Assembly (NCBI GenBank): GCA_029959085.1
Contig: JARWIR010000008.1
Location: forward strand, 14,680,001 to 14,744,000
Direction of reading: 5' to 3'
Source: Nemophila menziesii
Taxonomy: Eukaryota; Streptophyta; Magnoliopsida; Boraginales; Hydrophyllaceae
Length of the DNA: 64,000 bases
Shown here: positions 55,516-64,000 of the stretch, piece after piece
How positions within the stretch are numbered: the first letter of the stretch is position 1
How the letters are laid out: the number at the start of each line of letters is the position of its first letter
Program-made: the position numbers and the translations under genes
The notes under the pieces: model-generated
Databases searched by the model: none
Seen by the model: the letters and a program-made list of their open reading frames with translations, nothing else
What the model was told of the DNA's origin: nothing

Positions 55516-58500
55516 ATCTTTTATTGGGTTATGTTTTCAAAAAATATTTGACTTTTTTTTATTCGAGTTTTTAGATTATCGAAATATTTTGATGAAATTT
55601 ATTTTGATGTTATAATGTATTTACTATAATGTTAAGATACAAATTGTAAGTGAAAAAAAACTGGTCAAGTGTAAGTTTAAAGTTAAAAAACAAATTAGCG
55701 ACAAAATAATTAAAGGAACTCATCGCTAAGTCGAAGAACTTCGTCGCGAATATTAAGAGTCATTTGCGACGAGTTTCAAGATAATACCTCATTTCTAGTA
55801 TTAATTACTTACTAGGGACAGCCATTTTCGTCGCTAATAACCCCCAAATATTTTGATTGGTCAATTTGGGCGGTCAAATTTGCCACCCAAAGAAACTAGC
55901 GATGAAAATGAACAAAAGTGACAAGATGTGTCGTCGATAAACGAGGGAATGCATACGATACGTACACGTGCCTCTATTTCGCGGCTAAATTTTAATACTT
56001 AGTGACAACTTTTTTCATCGCTAACCAGAAAATATCTATAAAACCCTAAACCAAAGCTCATTTCTTCACATTAAACCCAACAATAGAATTTCACATCGAG
56101 AGCTCTTCAAGATTCTCCCATTTCAGAGCATAATCCATGTCAAATCCAAGTCAATAACAACTTAAAGGTAATGATTTCTCTTCCATTTAGACTTTTTAAT
56201 TCCTTTTTTTTTTGCTTTTATTCTATTTTTTAACAATAATTTTTTTTGATTGTTGTTTTTGAACCCGATTGCATGGCGTGGCTTCATCAACATCACCACC
56301 ACACTTTCCACGTAAAAGTTACCAAGTTCGAGCTACTTTTACTCTTTTTTTATTTTATTTATTTTTTGATTGCAAAATTTGTTGATTAAATTTAAGGTTT
56401 GATTAATTCCGAGTTATGTTTAGATTATATTACGTGGTTTAACACTTTTATTGGGTTTATACATACATGTATGTGTGATTTGTGATTATTAATTGCTAAA
56501 AAAATAAGTTTTTTCTGAAAATTAGGGTTTTTTTGTAATTTCATTTACCATGATTAGTGTTTCTTAGTTGTTTATATTATTAGAGATTAAATTATTTGTT
56601 TATAGGTGTGATTATGTGTTTTTTTGGAGTTTTAAGAACTTTTTTTAGATTTGTAGTGTTTTTGGAATTTTTTTAGTGTTTTTGGTAATTTTTTAATTTA
56701 ATTTAAAATGTAAGGACCTTATTGCAAATAATTGAACGTTTTTTAGACCTAAAAAGATTTTTAGGAAAAAAACAATCAATAATAAAGCTTATAATATTAT
56801 TTGGGAAATGGATAGAATTGTATAATTGAATATGGTAGTATTCAAGATAAAATAATTCATATGTTTCATATTCAAGATATATAATTTAGTATATTTACTA
56901 TAAGCATGCATGTTGGTCCTTTGACACACGTCTTCCTTCCTTTACTGATCGATGTCACTACTTTATTACACATGCTTGGTGCACAATCATATGTGTTAAG
57001 CTGGTGTAGTTCTTTTGAAACATAAATTAGCTGCCACTCTACGCTAGATGCACTATACGGGTAGAAATTTGTTGCAAATTTGAAAATGCATTTGAGGTTT
57101 GCAAAGTCTATCAAAACATCATATGTTGCTTATTCTTCGAATAAATCCTCGATGCGTCTCTTCAATTCATATTTTTTAAGCATATATGTATCGTTAACAA
57201 CAGGGAACTATTAATGGAACCACATAGAATCTACAAACATCTTCCCCACTCCTACAAGGGACTGGTATGTCTCATCCCTGAACTCTAAGTATTAATCTTA
57301 TGTCTTCCTTACTTAGTGAAATTGATTATCGTGCCACTAAGAGTCCATTTTTCCTTTGGCAATAACATGATATCATGTATTTAGTTTCCACATTGTCCTT
57401 CTTGATCTGTTTTAGCTTGTCATTCTTTTGATATAACGCCTTTATAAGATTGTAAAAGGGTATTAGTCGACATGCATGTATATGTTCTCTTTGGATATTA
57501 GTATTTTTTAGAATTTGGTATAGTTCGTCTTATGATGAACGTAACTCTAGAGCCATAATTATTTAGACAATTAAGCAACTAATACTAATAAAGTTACAGC
57601 TTTTCAATCCTATCTATAAACTATAGCTTAAACGTATACATAATATCAATATACACAACAAACTCTAAAATTGATCAAAATTAGATGGGAGTGATCTCAT
57701 CTGTTCATAGCTTAATTATTTAGATAGTTAAGCAACTACAAATAAGAAAGTTTACAACTCTTCAATCCTATCAACCGACTACAGTTTCATGGGAATTATC
57801 CCACCAGTCAATAAATAGTAACCCTAAAATTGAGGAACATAACCAAAAAACCAAAAATCACGTAGTATGAGTATCATTTTCACAATGAAACCGATTAACC
57901 TAAAGCTATATTGACATTTTGTTGTGAAATAAATGAAAGAAAATAAAAAAATGAAGCGTTTTACATTTAAATCAAATAAAAATATACCACAACTACTACA
58001 AATAATCTAGACGGTTATAAATCTTCACTCGCCGCAGTTTGTGATCTCACCTCGCAACAACTCCTATTTTTTTCATTTTTGTGTGTTTTGAGTTTCATAG
58101 AGAGAGGGGGGGAGATGCGATGTCTGTGTAATTCTTTTTAAAACATATGTGAAATGGGAATGATACTTAAGGTGTTTCGTTTTTCTTTCTTTTGTAACGG
58201 CCATATTATTGTAAAAAGGAAGGTAGTTAAGTAATTTATGTTATCTCTTATATAATATGATGTGTTCGGTCAACTATATTATTATATTGAGTTTTTGGGA
58301 ATTAGCCCTTATTTGAATGGTGATTTGGTATTGAAAAGATAGCCATGTAATGTTAGCTTTAGTTTAGAATTTGTAAATATTTGTTTATAAGTTTTGATTG
58401 TAATATTTTCTTAGTTCAATGTAATTCACATATTATTAAGCATAATCATACTAATTATCAGTTACAAGTTTTTTACAATTAGATTGTTACATATTTATTA

Positions 58501-60154
58501 TTGGATTAATAATAGAGTGAAAATAATAAGTATGAAACTTATTTATATATTTACGAGAAGGGAGGTAAATGAACCAAGCTATTCACAAACTAATTTTCTA
58601 CATTTTCTTTTACTTATCAAATTTATAACCTTCATATATTGCTTATAAGAGTTATATAGCTTTTAAACTAAACTAATATATTTGAATTATATCTTGTTTA
58701 ATTTAACCAGATAATCTTTCTTACCCATGGATAATATCTACAAGATAAACTTTGATTATTTCTTGTTTGATTATATCTTGTTTATCTCGCAATATTATAA
58801 ATTTTCTAAATATATTTAACATATTGTTTTTCTGAGCCGAGTTCTAATACCCTATTCATCTCCCTTTGATGTTATGATTTTTTGATTCACACTTTTATAT
58901 TTTTTGTGCGAACCTATGAGGAATACCGCATTTTTATCGCTAACTAGAGAATAATTATTAGCGTATCAAACTTTGAAAAAGTGTTATGTGAAAGACACCT
59001 CCCAATTGCTTTATCAAGTTACACGTTAGTGGTTGACAACTTCTCACACGTGTATCACTTTTAATAGAATTATCAGAATATTTATAGTCCCGCTAAAATG
59101 AATATTAATCACTTTATTTACTAAGAATATAACACCTTCTAAACATAAAATTCTGAAGAAAAAAACTTCAAATCAAAGCTAATCAATGGAAGTTATTAAC
59201 GGTGATTGGTGACAGAGTGGTGGAGATACGTCGCTAGATTAGCTATGGAGAGAGAAGAAGAATTAATGAATATTAATCTTTTACCTTAAACCCTAGAGAA
59301 AGAAATAAGAAATAAATAGGAACCATTTTTGTGTGGCCTAAAATGGGTTAGGTATGTTGTATATGTCAAGAAGAAGTGGGGTGAGGGGTGTTGATTTAAA
59401 ATTTAGGGAGGGGGTCAGTTTTTTGTAATATTTATAAACTTAAGGGATTTAATATTTTTTATTTCTCACGAATAGGATTTTATTAAAATATCCTACGATG
59501 TCCCTCATTTAAATGTCCACATGGAATTTAGCACTTGAATTGGATGGAGGTAGAGACACTTTACGAAATATTGGAGACATCAATACATGTTTTGATATTA
59601 CGGGTACTCAAAAATCCCATCAATGATTCTATGAATACAACATGAAGAATTATTTCTCAAAATGATAGACAAAAGGCAAATATTCTCAATGGTGTCATAG
59701 CTAAGCATTGTTTTTGTTACCGCAATCCCCCAATTATCAAATCTACTTGATTTTATTTTGCCCAACAACTGAGCAAGTAATATGGCGTCATTCACAAATA
59801 TGCTAAAATTATCCACAAAGGAGGACTAAGGGAGTATCTAGAAATACCTAGTATGGGTGATATATCCAAACTGAGTAGGTTGGCATTCCTATTAGATTTT
59901 ATGCACAAACCTTTCAGAATAAGGATAAATAAGACTTGTTATGGGAATTGGGGTGGAAAATTTACTCGGTGACCCATATAATATTTTTTTTACCAAATAC
60001 TATTTTTCAACAAAATTAGGTTAGATCTTCTTCTTGCGTCAATATCCAATATCATGGATATCATGGTAGTCTAGAATTATTAACGAGTAATCTTATAGTT
60101 GTGCAGACTCGAACCCACCTATATCTCTTTATGTTTAGTAATATATAGCAAAAA

Positions 60155-60265
60155 TGAATTCTGTTGACGGGAATCGAACCCAGGTTCAAACAAAAAAAAC
60201 CGGTGTCTAAAGACACTAAAACAAAAATGAATTCCGTTGACAGGTTTCGAACCCAGGTTCAAAAA
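60155..60265 (-). other. Pol III B-box-like motifs, possible SINE relic
   Basis: The minus strand contains GAACCTGGGTTCGATTCCCG (60164-60187) and GAACCTGGGTTCGAAACCTG (about 60240-60262), in a short tandem duplication that includes AAAAATGAATTC(T/C)GTTGAC. GGTTCGATTCC is a canonical tRNA B box. GGTTCGAGTCT also occurs at 13791-13801 in block A. No A box or complete tRNA fold is seen, so this is at most a SINE or tRNA-derived relic. Confidence 0.35.
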
Positions 60266-60449
60266 AAATTAATAAGTGGGGCCAGAATCAATCCTGGCCA
60301 CCACTTATGTTTAGCCAGATTTAATCCTAACCACCATTTATGTGGGTAAATCTGGACCATAGAAAAAACTCTGAAATATATTATATACTAGGTAAAACCC
60401 GTGTCTGAAGACACTGAAGAAAAAATTTGTTGCGTTAACGAAAATCAAA

Positions 60450-61755
60450 TACGGGTTCTAAGGGTGAAGGTCAAGGTTAAAGTTAGGGTTAAGGTTGTTA
60501 TTTTTTTGCTCATCAAGAAGAAGGTTAGGTTATAGTTAAGGTTAATGTTAAGGTTAAGGTTATGGTTATGGTTTAGGTCAACATTAAGGATATGGTTAAT
60601 TTTAAGGTTAAAGTTATGGGTTAAGGTTAAAGTTTAAGTCAAGATTAAGGTTAAATTTAATTTTAAGATTAAGATTAAGTTATATAAAGGTTTAAGATTA
60701 AACATTTAAGGTTTAACAAAACTCCAGGGTTAAGGTCGAATATTAGCGCGATGATTCTTCATCTGTTTAAGGTTAAGGTTAAGGTTACAGATTTAAAGTT
60801 AAAGGTTTAAAGGTTAAGGTAAATTTAAAGGATAAATGTTAAGGTTAGGGTTAGAATTAAAGTTAAGGTTAAGGTTAAGATTAAGGTTAAGGTATAAAGT
60901 TTAAGGTTAAATGTTTAAGGTTCAAGATTTAAGGTTCAAGATTTAAGGTTCAAGGTTAAGGTTAAGTTTTAACTTTAAGGTTAAGATTATGGTTAAGGTT
61001 TAGATTAAAGTTAATATGAAGGTGAAGGTAAAGGTTAAGACTTGAGATTTAAGGGTTAAGGTTAAGGGTTTATGGGTTAAGAGTTACGGTTAAAGTTAAG
61101 GTTAGGTGAATATGATGATAAGGCTTTAAGGTTTAAGGTTCAAGGTCAAGGTTTAAGGTTAAGTTTAATGTTAAGGTTAAGGTAAGGTAAGGTAAGGTAA
61201 GGTTAAGGTTAAGGTTAAGGTTAAGGTTAAGGTTAAGGTTAAGGTTATGGTTAAGGTTAAGGTTAAGGTTAAGGTTATGGTTAAGGTTAAGGTTAAGGTT
61301 AAGGTTAAGGTTAAGGTTAAGGTTAAGGTTTGGGTTTGGTTTTAGGATGGGTTAAGGCTAAGGTTAAGGTTAAGGTTAAGGTTAAGGTTAAGGTTAAGGT
61401 TTGGGTTTGGGTTTGGGTTTAGGTTAAGGTTAAATTTAAGGTTAAGGTTTGGGTTTGGGTTAAGGTTAAGGTTAAGGTTAAGTTTAAGGTTAAGGTTAAG
61501 GTTAAGTTTAAGGTTAAGGTTTAGGTTAAGTTTAAGGTTAAGGTTATCTATATTATATTTCAGAGTTTTTTCAGCAGTCCAGATTTACCCACATAAGGCT
61601 AAGGTTAAGGCTAAGGTTAAGGCTAAGGTTAAGGCTAAGGTTAAGGTTAAGGTTAAGGTTAAGGTTTGGGTTTGGGTTTGGGTTAAGGTTAAGGTTAAGG
61701 TTAAGGGTAAAGTTAAGGTTAAGGTTAAGGTCGATAGTTAAGGGTCTAAGGTTAT
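60450..61755 (+). repeat. Degenerate TTAAGG hexamer array (telomere-like)
   Basis: About 1.3 kb of GGTTAA/TTAAGG hexamers. It is irregular to about 61170, then near-perfect in runs (61200-61325, 61355-61400), with GTTTGG, GGTTAT and GGCTAA variants and short AAGGT pentamer runs. It is interrupted at about 61549-61602 by an inverted copy of the sequence that flanks it on the left (60337-60388, GGGTAAATCTGGACC). It is not the usual plant telomere TTTAGGG. No ORF. Confidence 0.93.
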
Positions 61756-61765
61756 GGATAAGAGA

Positions 61766-61915
61766 GAAATTAGAGATTTTTGAGTAGTAAAATGAGAAGT
61801 TAGGTACATTCTGATTTATTATATAAATATTATAAATTTATATTAAATGTAAAGTGATCTAAGTTTTTTTATAAATTTTTTTTATCAAGTAAATAAGAAT
61901 TAATTAATGGTATTA
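61766..61915 (+). repeat. Direct repeat, copy 1 (about 150 bp)
   Basis: AGAAATTAGAGATTTTTGAG ... AAGAATTAATTAATGGTATT. It recurs at 62195-62342 with moderate divergence, separated by about 280 bp that includes a TTA trinucleotide run. The ends do not have TG...CA, so an LTR pair is unlikely. Confidence 0.8.
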
Positions 61916-62194
61916 TAAAAGTCCAAATCGGATTTGCCCAATTGTTCTTAAGTGTTTCAAGATATTATTATTATTATCATTATTGTTATTTTGAACTCCA
62001 CCATATATTTCAATAATATTTTCCTTCATTGGCTTTTCGAAAGACCGTGTAGGTTACTACATTGCTCTCATATTTCCAATTTGAGATTTTTTCTTTTAAA
62101 AGATCAATGTGGGTTTTATATAGATATGATAATTGAGAAAATAAAAAATAATTTTTTTTAAAATATTTATGAGAAAAATAAAAGAATTATGATA

Positions 62195-62342
62195 GAAATT
62201 AGAGATTTTTGAGCAGTAATATGAGAAGTTAGGTACATTCTGTTTTATTATATAAATATTATAAATTAAATGTAAAGAGTGATTTAAGGTTTTCTGTTTT
62301 ATATTTTTTTATTAAGTAATTAAGAATTAATTGATGGTATTA
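62195..62342 (+). repeat. Direct repeat, copy 2
   Basis: Second copy of 61766-61915: AGAAATTAGAGATTTTTGAG ... AGAATTAATTGATGGTATTA. Confidence 0.8.
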
Positions 62343-63146
62343 ATGATAGGTGGGGCCAGAAATGATCTTGGCCACCACTTATGTTTGGCCAGAATCGATA
62401 CTGGCCACCACTTATAAAAAAAGCTTGTAATATAATATAGATATATATATTACTACGTTTATCCCTTAATTTGTATAAAATATTTTTTATTTAGATGAAA
62501 CTATAGAAACTTCTCCTTACATATACTTTTTTACACATTCTTTCTTTTTCTTTTTCTCTATTTATTTTTCTTTGTAACCCTACTATCTCATTCCTTTAAA
62601 TATCTCTTCTTTAAACCGCCGTCTCTAGTCTATCTTTATTTTTTCATAGCTATAATTCTAACATCTAAATCTCCTACAATATACATTAATATCGATCTAT
62701 ACTGCATACCAATATATATAATTTTTATCTCTTGCAAGTTATGTAATTGATTTTCAAAATAGATCTTGATGTGGTAAGTATCTTAGAATATTAGTAATTC
62801 TCCTCATATATGAATTGCTTCTGATATGAAGTTCTAAATGAATAATTTTGATATGTATCACCATATATGTATATATCAAGTTCAGTGATTGACTTTTATG
62901 CATTTTGTAACTTAATTATTTTGTAATTTGTAGAATAAATTTGATCTCGCTTCTAATGTGATACATTTTCTTTAATCCTTTTTATTGGTATAATATCTAG
63001 TAATATATGTATGTTTATTTACACAAATGAAGTTCAATGACTTTTTTGTTTACTTGTATAATTGTTGAATATTTTTGGTTCATATGATTCATAAAATAAA
63101 TTTTTTATTTCATATAAATTTTATATGCATATAAGATTTAATGCTA

Positions 63147-63148
<2 letters not shown>

Positions 63149-63230
<82 letters not shown>
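63149..63230. repeat. (TA)n microsatellite
   Basis: About 40 TA units, absent at the same place in block C (about 41760). Confidence 0.9.
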
Positions 63231-63232
<2 letters not shown>

Positions 63233-63242
63233 ATTTATAAAA

Positions 63243-63382
63243 AGTAAAGTTATACATTACCCTCATACTACCCCTTTATATGGTATGATTTGACTAGAAA
63301 TTAATTAATTTGCAATCAAATGACGCCACATATAGGGGGTGGTATGAGGGTTGCATGTAAGGAGTGATATATAAAATTACTT
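63243..63382. mobile_element. MITE, AAGTAA family (copy in block D)
   Basis: AAGTAAAGTTATACATTACC ... GAGTGATATATAAAATTACTT; homologous to 41783-41923 at the same site of the repeat. Confidence 0.7.
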
Positions 63383-63720
63383 ATTTATAAAAAAAGAAAA
63401 ATAAATATTGATGCATAATTATTCAATAAAAAATATATTTAACCAGTTTGATATGGTGTGTAGGTAATTTATTCTATGCCGAAATTATATAGTCTCAAGG
63501 AAAAGATCATTGGTCATGCCATTTCAAACAAAAAATGACATTTTATATCAGGTATAACACTTTACTATATGCCATATAATTTTTTTATATAATTTACCTT
63601 CCTATGGTATAGAAAGATGGCATACAAGATATTATCTTCCTATATTCGAACCCATGGTTATGGACACCCATTAGTATGAAACATTTTTACTTTTCTGTTT
63701 GCTTTCAATAGTTTGACCTA

Positions 63721-64000
63721 TCTAGAAAAATTGCCAGTCTGCGAATGTGGTTTCGATCCTTATGTGACATCAAATAGCATCAATAGGTCCGAAAAAGTAT
63801 CTAAAAAAATAAAATTAGATATTTGTACTATGTCGAAATAAGAAACCATGTCATATATGTTTGGAATAAATACCATTTTGAGAGACAATCCACATACAAC
63901 CCAAAAAGATAGAATGTGTCGCTCAATATGTGAGTCTAAAACTTTGAAGGGGAAAAGTTGAGAGGCAGGAAAATAAGGACGTTCGGTAATTTTGCATACT
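63721..64000 (+). other. Right edge, possible transposon coding remnant
   Basis: Beyond the end of block D similarity. The plus strand reads EKLPVCECGFDPYVTSNSIN in one frame, then stops. The CECG motif is reminiscent of some copia gag segments, but the evidence is thin. Confidence 0.2.

Larger units (their letters stand above)
50751..56790 (+). mobile_element. CACTA (En/Spm) remnant, TCGTCGCTA family, copy 2
   Basis: Starts with a CACTA terminus, CACTACTACACATCGCGTCT. Subterminal repeats TAGCGACGA/TCGTCGCTA follow at about 50780-51060. Then come a leader with tandem repeats (51190-51860), a decayed tnp2-like transposase (52076-55515), a second cluster of TCGTCGC motifs (55690-56030), and the leader and first intron of the second gene (AAACCCTAAACCAAAGCTCA at 56041, donor CTTAAAGGTAATG at about 56165). 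At about 56790 the sequence changes to block D. So the second gene and the 3' terminus are missing. Confidence 0.85.
56820..63720 (+). repeat. Dispersed repeat block D (inverted relative to block A)
   Basis: The longest copy, matching the reverse complement of 12520-17620 with an extra ~2 kb (60.4-62.4 kb) holding a TTAAGG-type array and a duplicated segment. It lacks the Stowaway and the CTTAACAC MITE of block A and so supplies their empty sites. It contains the 80-codon minus-strand ORF 57114-56872, homologous to the decayed gene at 16860-17520, and the RT-like fragment at 59515-59975, both broken. Its left end abuts the truncated CACTA remnant. Confidence 0.8.

Noticed and set aside
60155..60265. 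tRNA gene
   Set aside because: Only B-box-like motifs are seen; no acceptor stem, anticodon arm or A box.
60450..61755. True telomere or chromosome end
   Set aside because: The hexamer is TTAAGG-type and irregular, not the TTTAGGG of most plants, and the array is flanked on both sides by the dispersed repeat.
61766..62342. TRIM or small LTR element
   Set aside because: Repeats lack TG...CA termini, a primer site and a polypurine tract.
12520..63720. Blocks A and D as proven terminal inverted repeats of a single 51-kb transposon
   Set aside because: Outer boundaries differ between copies, no target duplication was found, and blocks B and C show the repeat also occurs on its own. Kept only as a hypothesis.

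Overview
This is a eukaryotic, almost certainly eudicot plant, nuclear window. Evidence: AT-rich DNA; introns with GT-AG (and one possible GC-AG) borders; a spliced plant-type JmjC demethylase gene; DUF4283-type LINEs; a Ty1/copia element primed by initiator tRNA-Met; En/Spm (CACTA) transposons; Stowaway and other MITEs. The species cannot be named from the sequence. Nearly all of the window is transposable-element DNA.

Layout. 1-411: end of a CACTA element whose body lies left of the window. 669-861: MITE. 901-1822: unrecognised ORFs (-). 2118-9360: full-length LINE with 14-bp target duplications; its ORF2 carries one in-frame stop. 9490-10440: decayed coiled-coil coding sequence (-). 10540-11770: 3' half of a JmjC pseudogene (-). 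12520-17620: repeat block A, holding three MITEs. 16540-19884: decayed acidic/coiled-coil gene (+). 22219-27094: young Ty1/copia element (-) with 403-bp LTRs and TTGAC target duplications. 27178-27370: exon fragment resembling ALIX (-). 27719-29789: 5'-truncated LINE. 30449-33845: apparently intact 11-exon JmjC gene (-), the only clearly functional host-type gene here. 34550-35690: block B. 35740-40480: CACTA remnant (-). 40481-42265: block C. 43526-44269: unrecognised two-exon candidate. 46397-46711: zinc-finger gene fragment (HAPLESS8-like). 47460-48800: foldback structure with a ~200-bp tandem array. 50751-56790: second CACTA remnant of the same family (+). 56820-63720: block D, with a ~1.3 kb TTAAGG-type array.

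Blocks A-D are copies of one dispersed repeat. A and B lie in one orientation, C and D in the other, so A/D and B/C form nested inverted pairs. Both copies in the A/B orientation lie next to JmjC sequence in the same orientation. This suggests the JmjC gene was duplicated with, or travels with, that repeat. Insertions present in one copy and absent from another (Stowaway, a CTTAACAC-flanked MITE, the GAGTAATG MITE) give clean empty sites and show that the duplication predates them.

The genes do not form a pathway. The biological theme is transposon accumulation around, and possibly capture or duplication of, a putative histone H3K9 demethylase gene.
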